Source of the DNA: Lactobacillus sp. ESL0246
Lineage (GTDB): Bacteria; Bacillota; Bacilli; Lactobacillales; Lactobacillaceae
DNA: 64,000 bases
Reading direction: 5' to 3'
NCBI RefSeq assembly: GCF_003692965.1
Contig: NZ_REHC01000012.1
Span: 1 to 64,000 of the forward strand
In this document: positions 1-8,738 of the stretch, piece after piece
How positions within the stretch are numbered: position 1 is the stretch's first letter
How the letters are laid out: every line of letters begins with the position of its first letter
Notes under the pieces: generated by a model
Database searches by the model: none
Told to the model about the DNA's origin: nothing
The model's input: the letters and a program-made list of their open reading frames with translations, nothing else
Position numbers and translations under genes: made by a program

Positions 1-185
1 TAATGGAAGGCTTCTTTGGCATTTTAAAGAGAGAAATGTTTTATGGGTTTGAAAAAAATTTTAAGAATCTAACTGAATTAGAACAGGCGATCAGAGAATA
101 TATCGATTATTACAATAATGAAAGAATCAAAATAAAATTAAAAGGACTAGCCCCGATAAAATATCGGGAACTAGTCCTAAGTTAA
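1..185 (+). CDS. IS3-family transposase OrfB, C-terminal fragment (5' end outside window)
   Basis: About 60 residues of the C-terminal end of the DDE integrase core of an IS3/IS150-type OrfB transposase, which catalyses cut-and-join of the element. Visible signatures are the ENFFG-like start (here EGFFGILKREMFY), the conserved YIDYYNNERI block and the terminal 'LKGLAPIKYRE' motif. The catalytic glutamate of DDE normally lies just before this block, so the rest of the gene is upstream of base 1. The ATG at base 3 is an internal methionine, not the start. The reading frame ends within the hairpin region at the right end of the element. Confidence 0.85.
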   Translation, partial: MEGFFGILKREMFYGFEKNFKNLTELEQAIREYIDYYNNERIKIKLKGLAPIKYRELVLS

Positions 186-219
186 AGTTTAATAATCTGT
201 CCTAATTTTAGGGTTCAGA
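1..219 (+). mobile_element. right end of an IS3-family insertion sequence
   Basis: The window opens inside an insertion sequence. It contains the 3' end of an IS3-type transposase, a long inverted repeat at 143-178 overlapping the end of the gene (outer arms AGGACTAG/CTAGTCCT, inner arms CCCGATA/TATCGGG), and a likely terminal repeat around 197-219 (CTGTCC...GGGTTCAGA). Immediately beyond, sequence resembling an oxidoreductase begins in mid-gene, which fits the element having inserted into or next to that gene. The exact end is an estimate because the left end lies outside the window. Confidence 0.65.
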
Positions 220-525
220 TCAACAGCGCAAAAGAACAATCTTATTATTGATTTAGTCGGCAGTGCTATCAATGACAAACTTTATCAGCATATTCAGAAC
301 AATGACGAAGTTATTAGTGTCGCACAAAATGATTTATTTGGTGTTAAATTCATTAGTAAACCAGCTTTACCAAAGGACTATAGTTTCTTGATGAATGAAA
401 TTTCAAACAATAGATTATTTATACCTATTAATCAAATTTTTAATTACAAAAATTTTAATGAAGCAATAGAATATCAAACTACAAGCCCAAGCAGAGGAAG
501 AAATTTGATTTCTTTTAAAGATTAA
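220..525 (+). pseudogene. C-terminal remnant of a zinc-type/quinone-type NAD(P)-dependent oxidoreductase
   Basis: An open frame without a start codon runs directly from the IS end to a TAA at 523-525 and encodes about 101 residues. Visible features are a Rossmann-like segment (NNLIIDLVGSA), a hydrophobic strand followed by an 'F(K/N)NFNEAIEYQ' helix, and a terminal 'SRGRNLISFKD', matching the 'eA....rGK.vi' ending of the alcohol dehydrogenase/quinone oxidoreductase superfamily. The N-terminal catalytic domain is missing, so this is a relic. Assignment to the superfamily is by motif pattern only; the substrate cannot be inferred. Confidence 0.6.
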
Positions 526-546
526 TATGCTATAGTAAACAGTACT

Positions 547-1329
547 ATGAACAACTTTGAAGAAGTAATTTCTAAAAAAATAAGTAAAACAATTAAACAA
601 GAACGGATAAATAAAAAGCTTTCTCAAAAAGAATTGGCCGAAGGAATTTGCTCACAAGGAATGATAAGTAGTATCGAGCATGGTGACTATATACCAAATA
701 CTGCTATTTTTATTGCTATATGTAGCAAACTAAATTTATCTATTGATAAAGCTTTTTTAAAAGAAAAATTAAATTTTAGCAATAATACTTATCTTGCAAA
801 TACAACCTTTAAATTATGTAGAGAACATAAATATACTAAGCTTATTAAATATTTGGATGATCAAAATATTATTGCATCCCTTAATACTAATCTAGACTTT
901 CAAACTTATTATTACTATTATAGCTGTTCAATATATCAAGTTAAGCATGATTTATTGGCTTGCCAGCATTACTTTGAGGTGGCAATTTCATACTCTATGA
1001 ATGTTTCAAAGCCAATTCCTAAAAATTCTATTGAACTACTATTACTTAATTCTTTAGGTGTTATTTACTTTCAGTTAGGAAGAAACAAAGAAGCCTTTAA
1101 AATATTTAAAATAGTAAATAAATATTCATCTACCATTAGTGATGCACAGTCTGAAAAGCTTAACGTAATTCAATATCAACAAGGTAAGATTTATTTTGAT
1201 TTAGCAAAATACGCGACTGCTTTAAAATTGTTCTTATCAGGATTAGACAGGATCAATAAAATTCATGGAAATTTCATGTTAGGCAATTATTCTTCAATGA
1301 TCTTAAAATGCTACCAAAATATCAAATAA
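547..1329 (+). CDS. XRE-family HTH regulator with TPR-like C-terminal domain (Rgg/PlcR-like)
   Basis: A 260-residue cytoplasmic DNA-binding regulator. Residues about 10-65 form an XRE helix-turn-helix (KLSQKELAEGICSQGMISSIEHG), and the remainder is all-helical with TPR-like periodicity (for example GVIYFQLGRNKEAFKIF near residue 180). This is the architecture of Rgg, PlcR and related peptide-responsive regulators, which are usually about 285 residues, so it may be slightly short at the C-terminus. No Shine-Dalgarno precedes the ATG; a TATAGT at 531-536 places transcription initiation almost at the start codon, suggesting a leaderless message. No cognate peptide gene is evident nearby, so the target and ligand are unknown. 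A terminator follows at 1342-1373. Confidence 0.75.
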   Translation: MNNFEEVISKKISKTIKQERINKKLSQKELAEGICSQGMISSIEHGDYIPNTAIFIAICSKLNLSIDKAFLKEKLNFSNNTYLANTTFKLCREHKYTKLIKYLDDQNIIASLNTNLDFQTYYYYYSCSIYQVKHDLLACQHYFEVAISYSMNVSKPIPKNSIELLLLNSLGVIYFQLGRNKEAFKIFKIVNKYSSTISDAQSEKLNVIQYQQGKIYFDLAKYATALKLFLSGLDRINKIHGNFMLGNYSSMILKCYQNIK

Positions 1330-1341
1330 ATACACAAACTA

Positions 1342-1373
1342 AAAAGCACTCAATTTTTATATTAAGTGCTTTT
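1342..1373. terminator. bidirectional intrinsic terminator between XRE regulator and guaA
   Basis: Perfect arms AAAAGCACT and AGTGCTTTT separated by a 14-nt loop. A- and T-runs on both sides let it serve the regulator on the plus strand and guaA on the minus strand. The 111 bases between it and the guaA stop hold nothing else I recognise. Confidence 0.75.
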
Positions 1374-1484
1374 ATATTTAGTAGACTTTGAGCAGACAAC
1401 CAAATTAATTTTTACCTTTTTCATAAAGCTTGTTCTAAATAAGTATTGTTAAATTGAAATTTCCTCATAACTTAACATGACCTT

Positions 1485-3041
1485 TTATTCCCATTCAATA
1501 GTTGAAGGTGGCTTACTCGTTACATCATAAACGACGCGGTTAACGTTATCAACTTCGTTAATAATTCTCGTTGAAACTTTTTGCAAGACATCCCACGGCA
1601 AGCGCGCAAAATCGGCTGTCATCCCATCAATTGAAGTTACTGCCCGAATGCCAATGGTATAGTCATAAGTACGGCCATCCCCCATGACGCCAACTGATTT
1701 AATTCCTGGTAAAACCGTGAAGTATTGCCAAACTTCTTCTTCTAGACCTGCCATTTTAATTTCCGCACGTAAAATGGCATCACTTTCACGCACTAATTCC
1801 AATTTATACGCAGTAACTTCACCTAATACTCGAATACCAAGACCGGGACCAGGAAACGGCTGGCGCCAAACTAAGTCATGCGGAAGCCCTAACTCTTCCC
1901 CAAGCTGACGCACTTCATCCTTAAATAATTTTCGTAATGGTTCAATTAGTTGAAAGTGCATATCCTGAGGCAGACCGCCGACATTGTGGTGCGATTTAAT
2001 TGTCTGCGCAGTATTCGTGCCACTCTCAATCACATCCGTATAGAGCGTCCCTTGCGCCAAAAAATCAACATCGTGCATTTTTTGTGCTTCTTCATTAAAA
2101 ACTTCAATGAATTCTTTACCAATAATTTTACGCTTTTGTTCAGGATCAGTTACACCTTTTAATTTAGTCAAAAAACGCTCTTGGGCATTTACTCGGATGA
2201 TGTTTACACCTAAATCTTGCTTCAAAGCAGCCATCACTTCGTTGCCTTCATTTTTGCGTAACATCCCGTGATCAACAAAAATTGCAGTCAATTGCTGACC
2301 AATTGCCTTATGTAATAAAGCAGCTGTTACACTCGAGTCAACGCCGCCAGATAAACCTAAAATAACTTTTTTATTACCAACAGTTTGCCGAATATTAGCA
2401 ATTTCCAACTCAATAAAATCAGCCATTGACCAATTAGCCTGAGCCTTGCAAACCTTAAAAGCAAAATTACGCAAAATATCTAAGCCATACTCGGTATTGC
2501 GGACTTCAGCATGAAATTGAATACCATAAAACTTACTTTGTTCATTAGCAATCGCTGCAATTGGACAATTTTTACTTGAAGCAATCGTTTTAAAGCCAGT
2601 TGGAACTTGCTTAACTAAATCACCATGACTCATCCAAACATATTCATTTTTGGGTAAACCACTGAATAAAATGGAATTAGTATCTTCGACTTGAATATCA
2701 GCTTTACCATATTCAGAATTAGCAGCTTTTTCAACTTTGCCATTTAAATAATATGACATTAATTGCATCCCGTAACAAATTCCCAAAATTGGAATTCCTA
2801 ATGTGAAAATTCTGGGGTCAACTTTAAGAGCATTCTTATCATAAATACTGTTGGGGCCACCTGAAAAGATAATTCCTTTGGGATTAATTTGCTTAATCTT
2901 TTCTAAGCTAAGATCATGAGGCAATAGTTCGGAATATATACCAAAATCACGCAAGCGCCGAGTTATTAATTGATTATATTGACTACCAAAATCTAAAACA
3001 ATAATTTCATCAAAATTATGAAGATCTTTTTCCACTCCCAT
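1485..3041 (-). CDS. guaA: GMP synthase (glutamine-hydrolysing)
   Basis: Converts XMP, ATP and glutamine to GMP, the last step of guanylate synthesis. The 518-residue length is normal for the family. The N-terminal class I glutamine amidotransferase domain shows the nucleophile motif GICYGMQ and a His-Ala-Glu triad segment (FHAEV). The ATP-pyrophosphatase P-loop [10 protein letters not shown] follows near residue 230, and the C-terminal dimerisation domain ends in the usual PPSTIEWE. An AGGAG lies 4 nt upstream of the chosen ATG. The gene is monocistronic and divergent from xpt-pbuX, so synthesis and salvage of guanine/xanthine nucleotides share one intergenic region. Confidence 0.98.
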   Translation of the reverse strand: MGVEKDLHNFDEIIVLDFGSQYNQLITRRLRDFGIYSELLPHDLSLEKIKQINPKGIIFSGGPNSIYDKNALKVDPRIFTLGIPILGICYGMQLMSYYLNGKVEKAANSEYGKADIQVEDTNSILFSGLPKNEYVWMSHGDLVKQVPTGFKTIASSKNCPIAAIANEQSKFYGIQFHAEVRNTEYGLDILRNFAFKVCKAQANWSMADFIELEIANIRQTVGNKKVILGLSGGVDSSVTAALLHKAIGQQLTAIFVDHGMLRKNEGNEVMAALKQDLGVNIIRVNAQERFLTKLKGVTDPEQKRKIIGKEFIEVFNEEAQKMHDVDFLAQGTLYTDVIESGTNTAQTIKSHHNVGGLPQDMHFQLIEPLRKLFKDEVRQLGEELGLPHDLVWRQPFPGPGLGIRVLGEVTAYKLELVRESDAILRAEIKMAGLEEEVWQYFTVLPGIKSVGVMGDGRTYDYTIGIRAVTSIDGMTADFARLPWDVLQKVSTRIINEVDNVNRVVYDVTSKPPSTIEWE

Positions 3042-3077
3042 AATGCTCCTTCTCTAATCACACAACAAATCAAATAA

Positions 3078-3106
3078 ACTTTACTAATAATTGCTATTTT
3101 GGTCAA
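3078..3106 (-). promoter_or_regulatory. predicted guaA promoter
   Basis: On the minus strand, -35 TTGACC (3106-3101), a 17-nt spacer and -10 TAAAGT (3083-3078), about 35 nt upstream of the guaA start codon. The hexamers fit sigma-A well. There is no riboswitch between this promoter and guaA. Confidence 0.6.
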
Positions 3107-3136
3107 CTGTTTTTTTATCTAGTAATTAAAATTATA

Positions 3137-3170
3137 CGAATTATATCTTATATATGTATAATATAATTCG
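3137..3170. repeat. AT-rich dyad in the guaA/xpt intergenic region
   Basis: Ten-base perfect inverted repeat CGAATTATAT / ATATAATTCG separated by 14 bases. It lies between the two divergent promoters and outside both. There is no T-run, so a terminator is unlikely; an operator or a cruciform-prone spacer is possible but unproven. Confidence 0.4.
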
Positions 3171-3193
3171 CTTTTAAAAAACAAAAAATAAGC

Positions 3194-3222
3194 TTGCACA
3201 TCTGTTTTGAGTTTGCTAGAAT
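3194..3222 (+). promoter_or_regulatory. predicted xpt-pbuX promoter
   Basis: -35 TTGCAC (3194-3199), 17-nt spacer, -10 TAGAAT (3217-3222). Initiation would fall near 3229, just before the riboswitch aptamer. Confidence 0.7.
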
Positions 3223-3233
3223 TCATTACACAA

Positions 3234-3310
3234 GTAACTATAAATCTATATATTGTCGTAATCAGGTCGGCAGTTTCTACTCAGAACCGTAAATTCTGAA
3301 CTATGGGTTA
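3234..3310 (+). ncRNA. guanine-class purine riboswitch aptamer
   Basis: Matches the purine riboswitch core: P2 TGTCG/CGGCA with L2 containing ATCAGG, junction GTTTCTAC, P3 TCAGAA/TTCTGA closing L3 CCGTAAA, then ACTATGGG at the P1 side. The specificity pyrimidine is C (in GAACTATGG), which selects guanine/hypoxanthine rather than adenine. P1 (AACTATA with TATGGGTT) pairs only with a bulged G. The element precedes xanthine salvage genes, its classical context. Confidence 0.9.
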
Positions 3311-3338
3311 AACAATTTCAATAGCTTTTTGCTATTTT

Positions 3339-3382
3339 AAGAGGCTTTTTTACCATAGATACTGGTAGAAAAGTCTTTTTTG
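3339..3382 (+). terminator. riboswitch expression-platform terminator of xpt-pbuX
   Basis: Stem of about 15 bp built from GAGGCTTTTTTACCA and TGGTAGAAAAGTCTTT around a 7-nt loop, followed by TTTTT. Placed between aptamer and xpt, it should form when guanine is bound and stop transcription. A small AATAGC/GCTATT hairpin at about 3320-3337 lies between aptamer and terminator. Confidence 0.8.
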
Positions 3383-3398
3383 TTCTAGGAGGAAAGTC

Positions 3399-3977
3399 AT
3401 GAATTTGTTAGAAGAGCGTATTCGCCAGAATGGCGAAATTTTACCCGGCAATGTGTTAAAAATCAACTCATTTTTAAATCATCAAGTTGATCCAGAATTA
3501 ATGATGGCCGTCGGCAAAGAATTCGCTAAATTATATAATAATACTGGCATTACCAAAGTTTTAACTTGTGAAGCTTCTGGAATTGCTCCAAGTGTGATGA
3601 CAGCTTATGAATTACACGTTCCAATGGTTTTTGCCCGTAAGAAGAAACCTTCAACACTCAATGATGCTGTTTACTGGGCCGATGTCTATTCATACACTAC
3701 CAAAACGGTAAATCAAATTTGTGTGGAACAAAAATTTTTAAGTAAAAATGATCACTTATTAATTATTGACGATTTTCTTGCTAACGGTGAAGCTGTTAAA
3801 GGCATGATAAATATTGCTAATCAAGCTCAAGCAAAAGTTGTGGGAATTGGTGTTGTTGTTGCTAAATCATTTCAAGGTGGTAGTCAATGGATCAAAGATC
3901 ATGGTTACCGCTTAGAGGCTTTAGCCAATATTTCTAGTTTAGCTAATAATCATGTGCAATTTGTAGGAGAAGAATAA
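3399..3977 (+). CDS. xpt: xanthine phosphoribosyltransferase
   Basis: Salvage enzyme converting xanthine plus PRPP to XMP, which GuaA then aminates to GMP. The 192 residues match the family length. The type I phosphoribosyltransferase PRPP loop is visible as LLIIDDFLANGEAV around residue 125, and the ITKVLTCEASGIAPS segment is typical of Xpt. An AGGAGG lies 5 nt upstream of the ATG. The stop codon overlaps the pbuX start by one base (TAATG), indicating translational coupling. The guanine riboswitch upstream should turn the operon off when guanine is plentiful. Confidence 0.97.
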   Translation: MNLLEERIRQNGEILPGNVLKINSFLNHQVDPELMMAVGKEFAKLYNNTGITKVLTCEASGIAPSVMTAYELHVPMVFARKKKPSTLNDAVYWADVYSYTTKTVNQICVEQKFLSKNDHLLIIDDFLANGEAVKGMINIANQAQAKVVGIGVVVAKSFQGGSQWIKDHGYRLEALANISSLANNHVQFVGEE

Positions 3978-5281
3978 TGGATCAAAGAGAAGTCAGTCAT
4001 CAAAAAGCGGCAATTCTTGGGTTACAACATTTACTGGCCATGTATTCTGGCGCAGTTGCCGTCCCATTATTAATTGGTACTGCATTAAAATTTAGTCCTG
4101 AACAGATGACTTACTTGGTTTCCATTGACATTTTTATGTGTGGACTTGCTACACTTTTACAATTAGTAACTACCAAATTTTGGGGTATTGGTTTTCCTGT
4201 GATTTTAGGTTGCGCCATCCAAGCAGTAGCTCCTTTGCAGATGATTGGTCATAAATTTTCAATCAACAACATGTATGGTGCCATTATTGTTGCCGGCATC
4301 TTTGTAATTTTAATTGCTGGTTTTTTTGCCAAAATCAAAAAATTCTTTCCCCCTGTTGTCACTGGTACCTTAATTACCACAATTGGTTTAACCTTAATTC
4401 CAGTTGCCATTCAAAATATGGGCGGTGGTAATGCTGCTGCTAAGGATTTTGGCAGTAGTCAAAATTTATTACTTGCCTTTTGCACCATGTTCATTATCTT
4501 AGCTTTAGAAATTTGGACAAATGGCTTTTTACAGTCAATTTCAGTTTTAATAGGATTAATTAGTGGAACGCTTATTGCTGCTTGCTTAAATCGAGTTTCA
4601 TTTACACCAGTAATCGCAGCATCTTGGTTTCATTTACCACAACTTTTTTACTTTGGGGCGCCTCATTTTGAATGGTCTTCAAGTTTGACAATGATCATCA
4701 TTGCCTTAGTTTCAATGGTTGAATCAACTGGCGTCTTCTTTGCCACGGGTGATTTAATCAAGCATCAAGTTTCAGAAGAAGATCTTAAAAAAGGCTATCG
4801 GGCAGAAGGTATCGCCCAAATTTTGGGTGGTTTATTCAACGCTTTTCCTTACACTACCTTTTCCCAAAATGTTGGACTTTTACAGTTGTCAGGCATTAAA
4901 ACTAAGCGGCCAATTTATTGGACCGCTGGATTGTTGATGACGATGGGGCTACTACCCAAAATTGGCGCTCTCGTCACCATTATTCCAACACCAGTATTAG
5001 GCGGTGCCATGCTAGTAATGTTTACCATGATTGCCGTTCAGGGCATTAAAACTTTAGTCCAAGTTGATTTAAGTAATAACAATAATATTTTAATTATTGC
5101 TCTTTCAGTTGGCCTAGGACTAGGTGTTACTATTTATCCACAATTTTTCCACAATTTACCTGCAACTATTCAACTTTTCCTAAATAACGGTATTGTGATT
5201 ACCAGTCTATCGGCTACTATTCTGAACTTACTGCTCAATGGTGCTAAGTCCGAAAACAGTTTGACTGCTAACCAAATTTAG
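3977..5281 (+). CDS. pbuX: xanthine permease (NCS2 family)
   Basis: Polytopic membrane protein of 434 residues with about 12-14 hydrophobic segments, belonging to the nucleobase:cation symporter-2 (UraA/PbuX) family. The family signature MVESTGVFFATGDL lies near residue 250, and the 'GGLFNAFPYTTFSQNVGLL' segment follows it, as in xanthine/uric acid permeases. It starts one base inside the xpt stop codon, so import and phosphoribosylation of xanthine are made together under the guanine riboswitch. Confidence 0.95.
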   Translation: MDQREVSHQKAAILGLQHLLAMYSGAVAVPLLIGTALKFSPEQMTYLVSIDIFMCGLATLLQLVTTKFWGIGFPVILGCAIQAVAPLQMIGHKFSINNMYGAIIVAGIFVILIAGFFAKIKKFFPPVVTGTLITTIGLTLIPVAIQNMGGGNAAAKDFGSSQNLLLAFCTMFIILALEIWTNGFLQSISVLIGLISGTLIAACLNRVSFTPVIAASWFHLPQLFYFGAPHFEWSSSLTMIIIALVSMVESTGVFFATGDLIKHQVSEEDLKKGYRAEGIAQILGGLFNAFPYTTFSQNVGLLQLSGIKTKRPIYWTAGLLMTMGLLPKIGALVTIIPTPVLGGAMLVMFTMIAVQGIKTLVQVDLSNNNNILIIALSVGLGLGVTIYPQFFHNLPATIQLFLNNGIVITSLSATILNLLLNGAKSENSLTANQI

Positions 5282-5359
5282 TCACATCATAGTAAAGTAA
5301 AATAGTACTCTTGTTCTATTATAGGGAGTGAAGTTAACGCCCAGAGTTAGACGCTAACA

Positions 5360-5485
5360 TTATTTCATTTTCGTTAAGGCCGTATTCCGATATTCAAGCG
5401 GGGTGCGGTCTTTTAACGTGTACCTAATGCTAGTTTGTATTTGATCCACTTTTCGATGACCTCCGGCAATGCCTTTTAATTTCCA
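5360..5485 (-). pseudogene. relic of a transposase C-terminus (IS3-like)
   Basis: About 41 codons are open on the minus strand, ending at TAA 5362-5360, with a tail reading ...LKDRTPLEYRNTALTKMK. The 'TPLEYR' ending resembles the C-terminus of IS3/IS150-type transposases. There is no start or catalytic core, so only a scar remains. The flanking 5281-5359 and 5486-5590 hold no gene; the pepD promoter should lie in the latter. The family assignment is tentative. Confidence 0.4.
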
Positions 5486-5603
5486 TTACTAGTTACCATA
5501 GACAAAAAGAATTATAATTTCTCCTAAAAACCAACCATTTTTTTGCAATTAATGTCCATTTTTTAATACAATATACCTTAAGAACTTTGAAAGGACAATA
5601 TTT

Positions 5604-7019
5604 ATGAAAAAAGCAGAATGTACAACCATTCTTGTTGGTAAAAATGCCAGTATTGATGGTTCAACCATGATTGCCCGCAGTGAAGATGGTGGTAGAACCA
5701 TTATTCCAGAAGGGTTTGAAGTTATTACCCCTGAAAAACAACCTAAACACTATGAAAGTATCATCAGCCATCAAAAAATTGATGATGAAGACTTACTAGA
5801 TAACCCGTTGCGCTATACTAGCGCACCAGATGTTTCAGGCGAAAGTGGTATCTGGGCTGCTGCTGGAATTAATTCAGCTAACGTTGCCATGACCGCCACT
5901 GAAACGATTACTAGCAACTCTCGTATCCAAGGAATTGATCCTTTACTACGTAAAGGTGGCTTAGGCGAAGAAGACTTTGTTACTTTGACTTTGCCTTACT
6001 TACACAAGGCTGTCGATGGAGTTAAACGAGTTGGTTATTTACTTGAAAAATATGGTACCTATGAAATGAATGGCATGGCTTTTGCTGACCACGATGAAAT
6101 CTGGTATCTTGAAACAATTGGTGGTCACCACTGGATTGCCCGCCGAATTCCTGACGATGCTTACGTAGTTGCTCCTAACCGCTTAAATATTGATGAATTT
6201 CATTTTGGTGAAGAAGGCTTTATGGCCGATGAGCAGTTAGAAGATTTAATTGCCGCCTACCACTTAAATCCTGATCGTGAAGGTTATAACATGCGGCATA
6301 TCTTTGGCAGTTCAACTATCAAAGATGCTCATTATAACAATCCTCGTGCGTGGTATGTACATAATTATTTTGATCCAGAATTTGGTGGCACACCAAGCGA
6401 TCAAGATCAACCATTTATTTGCCATCCTAATCGTAAAATTAGTATTGAAGACATTAAGTGGGTTGAAAGCTCACATTACCAAGATACACCATATGATGTT
6501 TATGGTGATCAAGGTACATCAGAACAAAAGAAAGCTTTCCGGCCAATTGGTTTGAACCGGAACTTTGAAACTCATATTTTGCAAGTAAGAAATGATGTTT
6601 CTGAAGAATTAGCCGGTGTGCAGTGGCTTTGCTTTGGACCAAATACTTTTAACAGTATGGTGCCATTCTATACCAACATTAATGACACACCAGCTTCATT
6701 TAAGACCGGACCAAAATTTGATTTGAAGAAAATCTTCTGGCTTAACAAGTTAACTGCTCAACTTGGCGATACTAACTTTAAAGTATACGGTGAACTTGAA
6801 ACTGATTTTGAACAAAAATCATTAGCTGAATGCCATTTCATTCAACACGAAACGGATGCTAAGGCAAAAAATCTTACAGGCGAGACGGCTACAGAATTAT
6901 TAACTGCCGCCAATCAAAAGATGGCTGATCAAGTTTACAATAATACCATTGAATTACTTGGCAATATGGTCAATGAAGGTCATTGCTTAATGAACTTGAA
7001 GTTCGATTTATTAGATTAA
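5604..7019 (+). CDS. pepD: C69-family dipeptidase
   Basis: Intracellular Ntn-hydrolase dipeptidase of broad specificity, 471 residues, the usual size of lactobacillar PepD. The catalytic cysteine is Cys6 (KKAECTTILVGK); in this family it lies at or near the mature N-terminus. The following DGSTMIARSEDGG segment and ESGIWAAAGINSANVAMTA are typical of family C69. AAAGGA lies upstream of the ATG. The gene is alone between an IS scar and a strong terminator. It would complete peptide breakdown together with the C1B peptidase at 44293. Confidence 0.95.
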   Translation: MKKAECTTILVGKNASIDGSTMIARSEDGGRTIIPEGFEVITPEKQPKHYESIISHQKIDDEDLLDNPLRYTSAPDVSGESGIWAAAGINSANVAMTATETITSNSRIQGIDPLLRKGGLGEEDFVTLTLPYLHKAVDGVKRVGYLLEKYGTYEMNGMAFADHDEIWYLETIGGHHWIARRIPDDAYVVAPNRLNIDEFHFGEEGFMADEQLEDLIAAYHLNPDREGYNMRHIFGSSTIKDAHYNNPRAWYVHNYFDPEFGGTPSDQDQPFICHPNRKISIEDIKWVESSHYQDTPYDVYGDQGTSEQKKAFRPIGLNRNFETHILQVRNDVSEELAGVQWLCFGPNTFNSMVPFYTNINDTPASFKTGPKFDLKKIFWLNKLTAQLGDTNFKVYGELETDFEQKSLAECHFIQHETDAKAKNLTGETATELLTAANQKMADQVYNNTIELLGNMVNEGHCLMNLKFDLLD

Positions 7020-7030
7020 ATTTAAAAATA

Positions 7031-7062
7031 AAAGCGGTAAGTTAAAACAACTTACCGTTTTT
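7031..7062 (+). terminator. pepD terminator
   Basis: Hairpin built from CGGTAAGTT and AACTTACCG with a short loop, followed by a TTTTT run. Confidence 0.8.
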
Positions 7063-7267
7063 GAATGTGGTTTTATTTATAATCCTTTGCATTTACTATA
7101 GCCCGTTTTGCTTACATGCAATTTTTACTACTTAAATGCGGTTTTATTAGCCAATTTACTAAGGAATTGTAGGAACATAGTTACTTACCTACTATAACAG
7201 TTGTTAGAAATAATTTACTCGTCAATTTTTGTAAATTTAGTTTCTAAATATTTGCTTCTGATTTTAA

Positions 7268-7681
7268 TTAAAATTCTTCATCTTCAACAAGTGATGAATC
7301 TTTACAGTAACGATAAATTCCTGTTTTACCTGCCTCAACTATCATATCGATTAATTTTGAAGAAGATACTTGACTCCGGTTAATGAAAAGTTCTAGTAAC
7401 ATTGGAATATTGACTCCTGTTATAATTTCCATATTAGGATATTTTTCTACTAACTTAATCAGCATGTTAAAGGGGGTTCCCCCTTTTAAATCAGTTAAAC
7501 AAATAATAGAATTAGAAAGTAAGCCAATTTTTTGATCTAAATCATTTAGCAATTCGTCCAGTTCTTCACCCATTTCAAACTTAACAGTTTGACAATTATC
7601 CTGTTTTCCACAAATCATTTCTGCAGACTTGAGTAATTCTGTTGCAGAATTTCCGTGTGTACAAATTAAAACTCCTGTCAT
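7268..7681 (-). CDS. PTS mannose-family EIIA component
   Basis: Cytoplasmic phosphocarrier of a mannose-family PTS. It accepts phosphate from HPr on the histidine in the N-terminal GVLICTHGNSA motif and passes it to EIIB. I place the start at the second Met, giving about 137 residues with an AGGTGG upstream; a longer form starting at 7702 would overlap the preceding stop codon (TAATG). The segment CLTDLKGGTPFNM is also typical of the family. It is the last gene of the operon. No clear terminator was seen downstream, only the pepD terminator facing it. Confidence 0.93.
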   Translation of the reverse strand: MTGVLICTHGNSATELLKSAEMICGKQDNCQTVKFEMGEELDELLNDLDQKIGLLSNSIICLTDLKGGTPFNMLIKLVEKYPNMEIITGVNIPMLLELFINRSQVSSSKLIDMIVEAGKTGIYRYCKDSSLVEDEEF

Positions 7682-7701
7682 TAACTCAAAACCACCTAAC
7701 A

Positions 7702-8697
7702 TTAATAATCTAAAGCACGATAGTAACGTCGAATGTCCATTGGGTGTCGATTAATGTGTTCAATATGAACATCAATTCGGTTATTAATTGCATGGAAAAC
7801 AAATGGTGATAAAGCTCCCCGATATTTTTCAGAGAAGCCAAGCAAATCATAATCCTTAGAATCAATGATCGTATAATTTCCACAAATTTCTGGTAAAAAC
7901 TTGGCTACTCGTTCACTAAGTGGGCGCTGAGAATCTTCTCCTACATACACAGTAACAGGGGTATCACGATCAACCACTTCAAACATACCATGGAAAAATT
8001 CAGCAGCTTCAATAGCACGAGTTCTAATCCAATGTTGTTCTTCCCAGTAGCACATTGCATATGAGTACGTTGCTCCCCATTGGTTTCCTGCACCAACAAA
8101 GTAATGAATTTTGTCATCATGGTGCTTTTCAGCGAATTCTTTTGCAAAGTTATCAGCTTTTACACCAATTTCAGCAATATCTTCTGCAAAATGATCATCC
8201 ATCTCTTGGTAAAATTCATTGTAATCAGAAAATTCGCCATTCAAATACATTAAGCGATCTCCTACCATAAAAAATTTTAATTGTTCATTTTCGGGGTAAG
8301 AGATACAATATGTCAAATTGGAAGCAAGTTTTGCCTTTGGATCATCCATGAAGCCCAAAATAGTAGCACCAACTTCATTTAACTTCTTAACAGCTTCAAC
8401 CATTTCTTTCGTATTTCCAGTGACTGATGAAATAATTACTAATGTTTTATCAGTAATACGCTTGTTATCAGTAACCAAATATTCAGCAGCATTTTGGTAA
8501 AAAGTTTCTAAAGCACTTTTTTCTTTCATATGAATGTTGGCCTGCATTCCAGATGCATAGGTCCCACCAATTCCCAGCCAGCAAATATTTGAAATACCCT
8601 TTTCAAACAATGGATCAACTATTTCGTTAATTTTACTTCTCAAATTAAGAGCACCATTCATACTATCAATTAATTTTTGCTTATTAAATTTACGCAT
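7702..8697 (-). CDS. SIS-domain deglycase-like protein, resembling FrlB/GfrF (fructoselysine-6-P deglycase)
   Basis: A 331-residue double-SIS sugar-phosphate protein. The first SIS domain has LGIGGTYASG and ISSVTGNTKE, the second begins near IHYFVGAGNQWG. The segment EAAEFFHGMFEVVDRDTPV and the C-terminal DIRRYYRALDY correspond closely to ESGEFRHGPLEIVE and DERRYYGGLVEY as I recall them from E. coli FrlB, which splits fructoselysine 6-phosphate into glucose 6-phosphate and lysine. Here it lies between the EIIA gene and a second SIS gene, an arrangement like the Salmonella gfr operon. An amino sugar or other Amadori compound cannot be excluded as substrate. Confidence 0.75.
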   Translation of the reverse strand: MRKFNKQKLIDSMNGALNLRSKINEIVDPLFEKGISNICWLGIGGTYASGMQANIHMKEKSALETFYQNAAEYLVTDNKRITDKTLVIISSVTGNTKEMVEAVKKLNEVGATILGFMDDPKAKLASNLTYCISYPENEQLKFFMVGDRLMYLNGEFSDYNEFYQEMDDHFAEDIAEIGVKADNFAKEFAEKHHDDKIHYFVGAGNQWGATYSYAMCYWEEQHWIRTRAIEAAEFFHGMFEVVDRDTPVTVYVGEDSQRPLSERVAKFLPEICGNYTIIDSKDYDLLGFSEKYRGALSPFVFHAINNRIDVHIEHINRHPMDIRRYYRALDY

Positions 8698-8738
8698 TTT
8701 TTCTCTTTCTTTAAACTTTAACTGTTATTAACTAAAAC

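Noticed and set aside
415-627. 70-codon minus-strand frame opposite the XRE gene start
   Set aside because: Antisense to the oxidoreductase relic and to the helix-turn-helix coding region; no ribosome site.
1684-1908. Plus-strand frame inside guaA
   Set aside because: Antisense shadow of a conserved gene; no ribosome site or family resemblance.
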